A stretch of 64,000 bases of DNA from Astragalus membranaceus (taxonomy: Eukaryota; Streptophyta; Magnoliopsida; Fabales; Fabaceae). The position numbers and the translations under genes are program-made. The stretch is from contig CM076849.1 in assembly GCA_039519185.1 (NCBI GenBank), forward strand, positions 109,311,806 through 109,375,805. The letters are read 5' to 3'. Below, in pieces: positions 41,258-52,957 of the stretch (its first letter is position 1; every line of letters begins with the position of its first letter). Under the pieces are notes generated by a model. It was not told the origin of the DNA. It did not search any database and saw only the letters and a list, made by a program, of their open reading frames with translations.

Positions 41258-43847
41258 TGTAACATCCCCAAAATAATTAATGGAATTATTTGGATGTTAA
41301 CCCAATTAAACTAATTTAGTACTTGACTGGTAAATTTATTGAGTGCTAAAATTATTTATTGCTTGTCATCGGATCGTTAACCGGATAATACGGGTCGAGG
41401 AAGTTTCGAAATCGAAATGAGAGATTTAGATCAATACGGTAATTAGACCACGTTACCACGTATATATTAAATAAATATATATATGTATACGTGTGTGGGT
41501 GTGAGTGAAGGAGAGAAAGAATTAATTAAAGAAAAGAAAGGAAAGAATTGAAGAAAGAAGGAAGAAAAGAAAGAATGCGAGAGAGAGAGTTACAGAGAGG
41601 AGAGAAAGGGAGAAAGGAAGAGAATGGCGTGAGGGAGAAGAGAAGAGGGAGAGAGAAGACTTCGCCGAAACGACTTCCTTCCAACACGAAAAATGTTCGG
41701 CGTTCCTTCCTCTTCGTTTTGGTACCAATTTCGTGACGATCAACTCACTCTCTCTCACTTGGCCATTTTTGTGTTTTGGAGGTTTTGTGGGAAATCCGAT
41801 TTTGGGTTGGTTTTGAAGGTTTAAGTTCGGTTAGGAACGAACCCAAGGTGGATTGCTCGAGTATTAGAGTTCGATTGGACGATTGGGAGCTAGTTGGGTG
41901 AGTTAGGTTGAAAAATCAAAATTATTGGGGTTATGTGTGAATAGTGTCATGGAGGTTAGAGGAGGAAGATGATGAATAGTATCCGTGGAGAATTTCGGGG
42001 AATTCGGCATTTCGGTCAACGAGAGGTTTCGCGATCGAGTGGAAAGCTTTGGAAGCGGATTGGAGGTCGCCGGAGCGGGGAATGTTCGTGTGGCTACTCG
42101 GTGAATTCGGCTCGATCGTGGTTCACGCGTCAAGGGTGAGTTCTACTCACGTTTAGGATTTTACGTTTCGAATTAATTGATTTAATGTTTTATCGCTTTC
42201 GCTGGACTGGAATATTTCTGGATATTGTTTGTTTCGGGTTAGGAATCGATCGGAGCGAGTCTCGAGTTGTGTCGTGTTGAAATGGAATTTTTGGTGATTT
42301 GATTTCGAAGGATTTTGAGTCAAAACCGCTATTTGGAAAATATGTCGTTTTTGATAAAAACCGTTTTGATTGAGACGTTGATTGATTTGAATGATTGTGT
42401 GATATTGGTTGATTCTGTTTTTCTGTTTGTCTGGACTGTTTTCAATCGGAACGAGAATCGGAATTAAGCGGAATCGCGGTTTTCGCGCGAAACCGCCAAA
42501 TTCTGCACTTGACAGAACCTTACTGTCAGTCCACGCGCCACTTGCGCGCCGCGCGCCACTCGCGCGCCACTTGAAAGAACCTACTGTCAGCTCGCGCGCC
42601 ACTTGCGCGCCACGCGCCACTCGCGCGCCACTTTGCAGATTTTCAACAGTTTTTCACTGATTTTGTTTACGCGATATCTTTTGATTCCGGAACCCGATTG
42701 AGGTGTTCTAAGATGCGTTGGAAAGTTTATTCAGAGGCCTAACTGAATATTCTATTTTTAAGGTAAAACTGAACTGTTTTGAAGTTGAAATCGTTTCGAA
42801 AAGCCGAATAATAGTACTCGTGTGCGGACATGTTTTATTAATAATAAAGCGAACTATAAGTCCGATGTGGTATTGTATAACTGACGCGGGATGATTATTA
42901 TTTAAATCATCTAAAACGGTCTATGATTCACGATATATAAATTATATCGAATATAGGAGTTAGCCCAAATGCGGGTGGATATATATATATATACTAGATC
43001 GAGTTTGGGTGACGACCCATGAGGTTGACATACTAGGCGGGGAAGTCATGATCCCTTACCCTAGGCCCGTATGCCATTAGGGAAAGTACTATTGGTAAGG
43101 GGGTTCACCGGGATTACCAAAGCTGGGGTCGGTGTTATGTCACAGTTATAAAACAGTTCACCGGGATTACCAAAGCTGGGGTCGGTGCTGTAATAAAATT
43201 ATGAAGCGGTTCACCGAGATTACCAAAGGTGGGGCCGGTACCGTGTTAAAGTTAGAAAGAATGGTCACCGGGATTACCAAAGCTGGGGTCGGTGTCATTC
43301 TAAAGATATCAATAGTATGGTTACCGGGATTACCAAAGCTGGGGCTGGTATCATACTATGTTGACTAGTACGAGTCACCGGGATTACCAAAGCTGGGGTC
43401 GGTGTCGTGCTAAATTAAAAGAATGTAATTTATAAAGTAAACTACGAATGTATGAGAATTCATAAATGAACCGAGAGCGTAGTTAGGGGTCTCAGTAGAA
43501 CTCACTGAGATTGTATCTCACTGTTTATATTTTGTGGTTTTACAGAGAAGCAGGGGAAAAAGAAAAGGTGAAGAAGCACAGCTAGGTGGTGTGCCTCTGA
43601 AGACGGTGAAGACTTAGTTTTCATTGTTATTTGTCTTTCCCTCGAGATTTTTGTATTTCCGATTGTATAACTTGTACCGTAAAAGTTGTAAAATCGTTTC
43701 CGCTATTTCTTGGTATTTGGATATTGGACTCTAGGTTATGAGCTATTTTTATTTATGTTCAATATCTAACACAGGAAAAATATCTCTGATTATTTTATGA
43801 TGGTACACTTGGGTATTTTTACTCGATAAAAATACCGGGGTGTTACA
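41258..43847 (+). repeat. Element I 5' LTR
   Basis: 2590 bp. It has a GA-rich block (about 41505-41665), donor-like GG/GTGAGT at 42135/42136, a CGCGCGCCACT-type block (about 42525-42635) and the cross-family block (about 42667-42765). An (AT)n run lies near 42980. Six CACCGGGATTACCAAAGCTG units follow (43106-43410), then a hairpin at 43506-43520 and an acceptor-like TTTTACAG at 43545. Confidence 0.93.
43106..43410 (+). repeat. CACCGGGATTACCAAAGC tandem array, six units
   Basis: Six units with cores near 43113, 43157, 43210, 43264, 43321 and 43376, spaced about 44-57 bp with variable spacers. The 3' LTR has five (about 49152-49405), having lost the unit with the CTGTAATAAAATTATG spacer. Confidence 0.85.
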
Positions 43848-43849
43848 GT

Positions 43850-43861
43850 TGGTATCAGAGC
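43850..43861 (+). other. Element I primer-binding site
   Basis: TGGTATCAGAGC, two bases after the 5' LTR. Confidence 0.93.
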
Positions 43862-43984
43862 AGTTCGACCTAGTCGGACTTAGTTTAGGGTTGAGTCGAT
43901 TCCTTGTTAGTCCTTTTTGTAATTACACTTGTGATGCTAAGAGACATTGAGCCTGATCAACTTAATACTTAGTGCATCATAAGC

Positions 43985-44554
43985 GGAATTATGACTGGAT
44001 GATCAAGATGCAATCCTCGACCAAAATCGGAATCTTCAACCGGTGCATCCTCAGGAAAGGTGACGTGACGGTGGAAGAATACACCGCTAAGTTTGAGAAG
44101 TTGTCTCAGTTTTACCAAGTGGTAAAGTAAGCTCTGGATGACGAATGGAAAATGCAGAAGTATAAGAAGGACATAAGTGCTTTTATGACTTGGGGGTCTC
44201 AGTTCTTATACTATTACCAATTATGTTGCCTTAGTGCAATCAGCCTATGTCGCCGAGGATGATCTCAGAGAAAATATGGGAAAGGAAAGAATGTAGTTGA
44301 ATTATCAACTCCGAATGCAAAGTCCTAAGATAATTTCATCAAAGGAAAAGCAGATGCAATTCTTTGATTCTTCAAAGGTCAGAAGATGTTCTAACTGTGG
44401 AAAGCCTCACAGCGGTGATTGCAAGCGAAGATCTAATCGGTGCTATTATAGAAATGTAGAGGGTCACTATGGTAAAGAGTGCCCCCTAAGGAAGAGTTTC
44501 AAGGAGTTACAAGCAGCACTAAGGCAAGGACGAGTCAACATTCTGGATGTTTAG
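43985..44554 (+). pseudogene. gag: Element I gag remnant
   Basis: A capsid fragment reads RKGDVTVEEYTAKFEKLSQFYQ before a stop near 44130. A separate frame at 44297-44554 holds the zinc-knuckle region, CSNCGKPHSGDC followed by CYYRNVEGHYGKEC. The second knuckle has lost its second Cys. Frames do not connect, so no Gag can be made. Confidence 0.8.
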
Positions 44555-44566
44555 GCAGATACGACT

Positions 44567-44963
44567 GCAGACAATCTACTGAGGAGTATGAGATCAGTTT
44601 TCAATAACTCGATCAGTATATTATATGATTCGGGTGCAACCTATTGCTGTATATCCCGATCGCATGTGAGTCGGCTGGGATCAGCCTTATCATCGCTATC
44701 CGAGCCGATAACTATTTTAACTGCTGCTAAGGGTCGTGTCCAGACCTAATCTTTGTATAGAATTGACTACTTGTCATAGGAGGCAGAAATTTCATTACAG
44801 AATTTATTGTTTGCCTATGAGAAGTGTGGACACCATTTTGGGTATGAATTGGATGACTGCAAATCATGTTGCAATCGATTGTGTTAATCAACTATCAGCT
44901 TCGCTTCAGAAACAGTTGAATTGTCTAGGACAAATTCTGAAGCGGTTACCTAGTTCACCTTAG
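44567..44963 (+). pseudogene. Element I protease remnant
   Basis: The active-site segment LYDSGATYCCIS and the following SRLGSALSSLSEPI lie in one frame that stops near 44748. The tail with VDTILGMNWM is in the next frame (44736-44963). The catalytic Asp is present, but the domain is split by a frameshift. Confidence 0.8.
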
Positions 44964-45059
44964 ACGGTCAATCCTTAATTCAAGGTGCGGAAGCACATGT
45001 CAGTATGTTATCTGCATCCACTGAAACTAGTTTAGATTTGGCGAACATTCAGGCTGTGA

Positions 45060-45753
45060 ATAACTTTCTGGATGTTTTCACGATGAAGTTTCTTATGAAC
45101 CTCCAGAGAGAGAGGTAGAGTTTACTGTAGAATTGGTTCCTGGCACAGGATCAATATCTATTGTTTCTTATTGAATGTTTCTTGAGAATTAAAGGAAATG
45201 GAGTCTCAACTTGAAGAGTCGATGTTAAAGAAATTCATTCGACCGAGTGCTTCTCTAAGGAGTGCTCTGGTGTGGTTAGTCAAAAGAAAAGATAGTAACA
45301 TGAGATTGTGCATCGGTTATCGACAACTTAACAAAGTGACGATCAAAAATAAATATCCCTTGCCAAGGATAGATGAATTGCTTGATCAGCTTCGGGGGCC
45401 GAGGCGTTTTCTAAAATTGATCTGAAGTCAGGATATCATCAAATAAAAGTTAGAGCCTTAGATATTCCGAAGACAGCTTTCTGTACTAGGTATGGACATT
45501 ACGAGTTCGTAGTGATGCCCTTCGGTTTGACTAATGCTCCAGCGGTATTCGTGGATACGTGAACCGAGTTTTCCACACGTACCTAGATCAATTCGTAGTC
45601 GTTTTCATTGATGGTAACTCGATGTGCTCGAAGACCATTGAGGAGCATGTCCAACATCTCCGCATTGTTCTGAAAGTACTCCGAGAAAAGAAATTGTATG
45701 CCAAGCCGTCGGAGTGTGATTTCTGGATGCCTGAGGTAAAGTTTCTGGGATAG
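45060..45753 (+). pseudogene. pol: Element I reverse transcriptase remnant
   Basis: RT pieces appear in three frames. They are IGYRQLNKVTIKNKYPLPRIDELLDQL (45198-45425), then KIDLKSGYHQIKV...VMPFGLTNAPAVF (about 45408-45553), then 45559-45753 with QFVVVFIDG. The catalytic FIDD has become FIDG, so the enzyme would be dead even without frameshifts. Confidence 0.85.
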
Positions 45754-46328
45754 GCGATTTCCTAATCAGGTGTTGCAGTAGATCCCAGTAAAGTAGAAGC
45801 TGTGTTGAATTGGGAGCGACCGACCTGAGTCACAGAGATCTGAAGTTTTTGGGTCTATCCGGTTACTATAGGAGATTTGTTCAAGGGTTCTCACAGTTAG
45901 TTTTTCTACTTACTCGGTTAACTCGTAAGGGTCATCCGTTTACGTGGGATGCCGATTGTGAAGGATGTTTTCAAGAGTTGAAGATTTTGACTTCTGCTCC
46001 AATCCTGATTCTTCCGGATCCGTCATTGGAATTTCAAATTTTCGGTGACGCTTCTGAAAAGGGTTTGGGATGTGTTCTCATGCAGAATCATCAAGTGGTA
46101 GCTTATGCGTCCAGACAGTTGAAGATCCATGAGGAGAATTATCCAGCTTATGATTTGGAGTTGGCAGCTATTGTGTATACACTGAAGATTTGGAGACGTT
46201 ACCTGTATGGGTCTCGCTTCGATGTCTTTAGTGATCACAAAAGTTTAAAGTATCTGTTTGATCAGAAAGAACTGAATAGCAGGCAGAGAAGTGTGTTGAG
46301 TTTTTGGAGGATTATAAATTCCTGTTGA
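45754..46328 (+). pseudogene. pol: Element I RNase H remnant
   Basis: 172 open codons from 45810 carry the RT connection (GLSGYYRRFVQGFSQL) and RNase H with IFGDASEKGLG, YDLELAAIVYTLKIW and FSDHKSLKYLFDQKELN. It ends at a frameshift just after RQR, before the last catalytic Asp. It is less decayed than RT. Confidence 0.82.
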
Positions 46329-47293
46329 CCGTTTTTCACACTGCGAATAAGCACCAAAGGATTAATTGATGGATCTGCTGCAAGGTACTGAACTTTCCAA
46401 AGTGAAGTTTGGCGTGCGGTATGGTAGTTTGTGAAAATCCGCATGCTAAAGTTAATTTTGGGAACGAATCAAAAGGCTAATAGGATCTGATTGAGGAAAA
46501 TCATAGGAGGTGTACTTAGGTTGAGGGGAAACTCAAAGCTACTGGCTAATTCGGAAAGGAATTGGGTGCGTCGTAGATAAATATGTTGTGAGGAAAGTTA
46601 CAGTAAAAGAAGAAGGGTTCTGAGTTCTGTTTGATAGTTGTTTTGAGAACAGCTGAGGTGATTTCATTGCTTTCGAGATTACTTGATGGTCCCACGGTTT
46701 ACTTCTACGTTTAAGATAAACGTTTCTGGTAAATCCTCAGTCCATCTTCTTTCGAAAAGTATTATCTCGAAATCTTGGGGGCGAGTCAAGAAGTTTCACA
46801 AGTGACTTTTCCGTCACATTGTCGATGTGTACGAGAACTGTTATGGATTTTAGAAGGATTTTTGAAAACGTGTTTATACCCTTCGAAGAAATTGTGTTTG
46901 TTTTTACCTTTACCGAGGAGTACCGATATGTGGATCTCATTTTCAACATATATTTCTATCAAGCGTCTTATATTACACCCTTTGATTTAGATTAATCAAA
47001 GTTGGGGAGTAAACGAGGATAATTGGAATAAAGCTTCAGAAGCATTTTAAAACGCGGTGCCGAGCCTATGTAGGCGAATGATGAGTTTCTCGGGTAAATT
47101 CGTAACAAGAGGGTTCGTATCAAGGTAGTAGTGGATCATACTTGGAGATTGATGTGCCAACTTTAGAAAGATTTTCTACACTCATTTCGTTAATTCAAGA
47201 TTGTTTTCTCGCAAATTTAGACCTTTCTGGGAATGTCGATCCTCGGTTAGTCGGATGAAAGACTTAGCGAAATTTTGAGGACAAAATTCTTTC
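46329..47293 (+). other. Element I decayed 3' interior
   Basis: The integrase should lie here, but no HHCC or DDE motif is seen in any frame. The last 60 bp retain the usual pol end context (TTGAGGACAAAATTC) before the polypurine tract. Confidence 0.7.
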
Positions 47294-47306
47294 AAGTTGG
47301 GGAGAA
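47294..47306 (+). other. Element I polypurine tract
   Basis: AAGTTGGGGAGAA directly before the 3' LTR. Confidence 0.88.
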
Positions 47307-49843
47307 TGTAACATCCCCAAAATAATTAATGGAATTATTTGGATGTTAACCCAATTAAACTAATTTAGTACTTGACTGGTAAATTTATTGAGTGCTAAAA
47401 TTATTTATTGCTTGTCATCGGATCGTTAACCGGATAATACGGGTCGAAGAAGTTTCGAAATCGAAATGAGAGATTTAGATCAATACGGTAATTAGACCAC
47501 GTTACCACGTATATATTAAATAAATATATATATGTATACGTGTGTGGGTGTGAGTGAAGGAGAGAAAGAATTAATTAAAGAAAAGAAAGGAAAGAATTGA
47601 AGAAAGAAGGAAGAAAAGAAAGAATGCGAGAGAGAGAGTTACAGAGAGGAGAGAAAGGGAGAAAGGAAGAGAATGGCGTGAGGGAGAAGAGAAGAGGGAG
47701 AGAGAAGACTTCGCCGAAACGACTTCCTTCCAACACGAAAAATGTTCGGCGTTCCTTCCTCTTCGTTTTGGTACCAATTTCGTGACGATCAACTAACTCT
47801 CTCTCACTTGGCCATTTTTGTGTTTTGGAGGTTTTGTGGGAAATCCGATTTTGGGTTGGTTTTGAAGGTTTAAGTTCGGTTAGGAACGAACCCAAGGTGG
47901 ATTGCTTGAGTATTAGAGTTCGATTGGATGATTGGGAACTAGTTGGGTGAGTTAGGTTGAAAAATCAAAATTATTGGGGTTATGTGTGAATAGTGTCATG
48001 GAGGTTAGAGGAGGAAGATGATGAATAGTATCCGTGGAGAATTTCGGGGAATTCGGTATTTTGGTCAACGAGAGGTTTCGCGATCGAGTGGAAAGCTTTG
48101 GAAGCGGATTGGAGGTCGCCGGAGCGGGGAATGTTCGTGTGGCTACTCGGTGAATTCGGCTCGATCGTGGTTCACGTGTCAAGGGTGAGTTCTACTCACG
48201 TTTAGGATTTTACGTTTCAAATTAATTGATTTAATGTTTTATCGCTTTCGCTGGACTGGAATATTTCTGGATATTGTCTGTTTCGGGTTAGGAATCGATC
48301 GGAGCGAGTCTCGAGTTGTGTCGTGTTGAAATGGAATTTTTGGTGATTTGATTTCGAAGGATTTTGAGTCAAAACCGCTATTTGGAAAATATGTCGTTTT
48401 TGATAAAAACTGTTTTGATTGAGACGTTGATTGATTTGAATGATTGTGTGATATTGGTTGATTCTGTTTTTCTGTTTGTCTGGACTGTTTTCAATCGGAA
48501 CGAGAATCGGAATTAAGCGGAATCGCGGTTTTCGCGCGAAACCGCCAAATTCTGCATTTGACAGAACCTTACTGTCAGTCCACGCGCCACTTGCGCGCCG
48601 CGCGCCATTCGCGCCCCACTTGAAAGAACCTACTGTCAGCTCGCGCGCCACTTGCGCGCCACGCGCCACTCGCGCGCCACTTTGCAGATTTTCAACAGTT
48701 TTTCACTGATTTTGTTTACGCGATATCTTTTGATTCCGGAACCCGATTGAGGTGTTCTAAGATGCGTTGGAAAGCTTATTCAGAGGCCTAACTGAATATT
48801 CTATTTTTAAGGTAAAACTGAAATGTTTTGAAGTTGAAATTGTTTCGAAAAGCCGAATAATAGTACTCGTGTGCGGACATGTTTTATTAATAATAAAGCG
48901 AACTATAAGTCCGATGTGGTATTGTATAACTGACGCGGGATGATTATTATTTAAATCATCTAAAATGGTCTATGATTCACGATATATAAATTATATCGAA
49001 TATAGGAGTTAGCCCAAATGCGGGTGGATATATATATATATACTAGATGGAGTTTGGGTGACGACCCATGAGGTTGACATACTAGGCGGGGAAGTCATGA
49101 TCCCTTACCCTAGGCCCGTATGCCATTAGGGAAAGTACTATTGGTAAGGGGGTTCACCGGGATTACCAAAGCTGGGGTCGGTGTTATGTCACAGTTATAA
49201 AACAGTTCACCGGGATTACCAAACCTGGGGCCGGTACCGTGTTAAAGTTAGAAAGAATGGTCACCGGGATTACCAAAGCTGGGGTCGGTGTCATTCTAAA
49301 GATATCAATAGTATGGTTACCGGGATTTCCAAAGCTGGGGCTGGTATCATACTATGTTGACTAGTACGAGTCACCGGGATTACCAAATCTGGGGTCGGTG
49401 TCGTGCTAAATTAAAAGAAAGTAATTTATAAAGTAAACTACGAATGTATGAGAATTCATAAATGAACCGAGAGCGTAGTTAGGGGTCTCGGTAGAACTCA
49501 CTGAGATTGTATCTCACTGTTTATATTTTGTGGTTTTACAGAGAAGCAGGGGAAAAAGAAAAGGTGAAGAAGCACAGCTAGGTGGTGTGCCTCTGAAGAC
49601 GGTGAAGACTTAGTTTTCATTGTTATTTGTCTTTCCCTCGAGATTTTTGTATTTCCGATTGTATAACTTGTACCGTAAAAGTTGTAAAATCGTTTCCGCT
49701 ATTTCTTGGTATTTGGATATTGGACTCTAGGTTATGAGCTATTTTTATTTATGTTCAATATCTAAAACAGGAAAAATATCTCTGATTATTTTATGATGGT
49801 ACACTTGGGTATTTTTACTCGATAAAAATACCGGGGTGTTACA
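47307..49843 (+). repeat. Element I 3' LTR
   Basis: 2537 bp, nearly identical to the 5' LTR; it lacks one unit of the tandem array. Confidence 0.94.
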
Positions 49844-49892
49844 ACGAGACTCGCTCCTACGTATCCCAAATGGGAATCAAAGCGACGTAGTT

Positions 49893-52800
49893 TGTAACAC
49901 CCCGGTATATCTTTAACAAAGAAATACCTAAATATACAATTTGGTATAAATCAGAGTATAAAAATTCCTGTTCAGATATACATCTTTACAAGAAACAGCG
50001 AAAATTATAAAATATAACATGATACAAGTTCGAGTCATAAGACCGAATACAGAGAGTACATCAGAAGAATCCAAAACACAGATGGAAGATTTCATCTCCA
50101 ACTTCTCCTCGAGCCTGACGACTAACTTTGCCGCCTGCTGTCCTTATAACCTGTTCTCTGTAAAAACAACAAATATGGATTGGGTGAGACAACTTGTCTC
50201 AGTGAGTCCTACCGTGCCCCCTCACTGACACTCGGTTCAATTTATTAATCCGTTACAACAAAAGCTGACATAACAATGTCTTATTTATTAATCGAATTGC
50301 CGACCGTGCAACGACCACTAATCCCGGCAATTCATGTTCTTACTTTATTAATCGAAACGCCGACCGTGCAACGACCTCTAATCCCAGTTTACAACATTAA
50401 TTAGGAAGAAATGTCCAGTTATTAATCGAAACGCCGACCGTGCAACGACCACTAATCCCGGCGAATCGTGTGTTTAACTTAGCATAAACCGGCCGTGCAA
50501 CAACCACTAATCCCGGTAACCCGTGAGTTGACCACGCCAAAACACATTCAGGGCCTAGGGTGAGGGCTCATGACTTCCCTTCCTAGTATGCTACTTGTCG
50601 GGTCGTCACCCAACGCAATACGTATGACAATACGCATCAAGTTCTCGAGAGTTAGATAATTTATATCTTTTCGATCACCAAATGGATCAGTTACATAGGT
50701 TCATTAGATAATTTATATCTTTCGATCACCAAAGGATCATTCACATAGTAATTGGATAAACAATATCCATATCAATCTATAACCCGTTTTGAGGAATTCA
50801 TAAATTAGACCTCCGGCATTATAATCATTTTCAATTGACATATATAAACATATATATTCAGTCAGTTCATCAGACGGTGTACCCACAGGTATACTAGGGT
50901 TTCGGTTTTTCAATCAAATATACCTTTGAAGCTCTTTTTCAAAATCATGAGTCGAATAAGTCCAAAATACGGTTGTCAGTAAGGCAATATCCTTAAAGTG
51001 GGTTGGGGAGAAGATTAGAAGTGATTCGGGATCGAAAGGAGCGACAAAGTGAGAAATCGGAGTCCGGTAACAGCAGTTCACGCACGGTCCGTGCCCAGGG
51101 GCGCACGACCCGTGCGTGATTTACCAAAATCACACAGCCAACCCGAAGAGGACGCACGGTCCGTGCCCAGAGGCGCACGACCCGTGCGGCCTGTTCTGTT
51201 ACCGAATTCTAGTTTCTCATTCCGCTTTCCATTTCTCGCCCAAATCGAATTCCGATCGTTCTCCAACCTGAAAACGGATTTAATAAACAACATTCCAGAC
51301 CATATTCCAGTGAAGCACTTAAAATCATAATTTCATAAATTGTTCAACAATTCAATAAAAACCGTAAAAACGCGATATTGTTCAAAAACGGATTTCAGTT
51401 CCAAAATCTTTCGAAAATTGATAATTGCCTTATGACTCAACCCGATATAATTTCAAGACACGAAAAATATCCCTATCCGTGAGTAGAACTCACCCGGTTG
51501 ACGATCTCGCAAGAAATCACGTCGGAACACGGACGGCCGGATTGTAACCACTCGAACAATCCTCGTAGTCACGTACACGCTCCTAGTGCCTCCGCATCTG
51601 AACTCGATGGGTCCCACATGCACCACCAGTAACTCGATCAAATTCTTGTTACTGAACCCCACATCAGTATATCGAACTGATGGCGTTCGAGACTTCGGCG
51701 AACCGAACTCAAATTTGACGAACCATATTTCCAGCATTCTTCTTCCTGTTTTCCAGCAACATGACTCAGTTTTGCAACAGGCATAATTTGGTCAATCCGT
51801 GACCAAATCTACTCAAATCAGTGCCCATTGTGAAGATAATTTCGTCTACTTTCAAATGGAAGAAGTTTCACGCGCATGCATCCAGTAGATTGAGAGATAT
51901 TAACAAAACAAGGTGACTGGTTCAGGACAGTGTTTGATTCTGAAACCGAAACTTGTTAACAGGATATCTCTCTCATTTCTCCATAAAATCATATGGTTCC
52001 TGTGCCAAAAGTGAAGAGCTTTTTGTCTACTTTCCAGAGAAGCAAGAATCGCGTTCAATGGATAACTATGGAAAGAGTTACGAAGGATTTACTACACATG
52101 GCCAGAACTGTCTTCTTGAGCAGAATTTGTGTGTCTACATCCTCAACTCTACAAATGCATCAACCACGAAATTAGCTCAAAAACTCCACTTTGAGCTCTA
52201 AGGTTCAGAATGGCAAGTTGAGAATGGGGAGGAATCAGGTGATGATTTTTGTATCAATGGATAGAGAATTCAAAATGGGAAAGGAAGAGCTAGGAAGCAC
52301 TCACATGCATCAAGTTTTTTAGAGAATCACTCTTCTCCTTCTTTCCCTCTTCCCTTCGCCTCCCTCTTCTCTTCTCTCTCTGTATGTTCTAAATTTCTGG
52401 TCAGGTGTGGAAAGTGAGGAGAATGTTTTGTGTTGAGTTTTAATGAGAGCTAAATTACCTTATTGCCCTTATGTCTAATTTTCACTTAACTTTCATTTCT
52501 TTCACTTTCACTTTTCAAATTTTTATTTCCAAATAGCTGAATGAGAGGGAAAGGAGTAGAGTCAGGTGGTGATATGAGTTGGGGGTTGCTTAAATGAGGC
52601 GAAATGACCAAAATGCCCTTGGTTCATTAATATCCATTTAGGTCCATATTAATCCACTGATACTCATAAATCCCTATGACTTAGCAATTTAATAACATCT
52701 CCATAACCTAGCACGATTAGAACCCAATCCGTTACTTCATCAATGATGCTTCTTCATTTTGAGACGAAAATTACGATTTTACCCTTGTGCTCTAATTGTT

Positions 52801-52957
52801 CATTTAAATTATGACTAAGCCACAATTAAACGTAGAGTAGGATTTCTTTGGACTTTTCCTCGACTATAAATCCCCGAAACACGACCAATTATTCCCACAA
52901 ATAATTACTCGGTCTTAGGCATCATAGTACGAGTCTTTAAAAAGTAGGGATATTACA
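49893..52957 (-). repeat. Element J 3' LTR
   Basis: 3065 bp from TGTAACACCCCGG to GGGATATTACA. It has four CCGRCCGTGCAACRACC units (about 50300-50520), a GCACGGTCCGTGCCCAG-type block (about 51072-51190) and a donor-like GG/GTGAGTTC at 51494/51493. An acceptor-like TTTTTACAG is at 50158, with a perfect hairpin (50185-50201) just upstream of it. A pyrimidine-rich block (plus strand) is at about 52320-52385. Confidence 0.9.

Larger units (their letters stand above)
41258..49843 (+). mobile_element. Ty3/gypsy element I, complete ends, decayed coding
   Basis: An 8586-bp plus-strand element with TGTAACATCCCC...CGGGGTGTTACA ends and TSD ACGAG (41253-41257 and 49844-49848). LTRs of 2590 and 2537 bp are nearly identical apart from one lost tandem unit. 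The 3.46-kb interior is full of stops and lacks a recognisable integrase. It was probably mobilised in trans. Confidence 0.93.

Noticed and set aside
43106..43410. Regular repeats with variable spacers resembling a CRISPR array
   Set aside because: This is a eukaryotic LTR. Units vary in sequence and spacing, occur again in the other LTR, and no cas genes exist.
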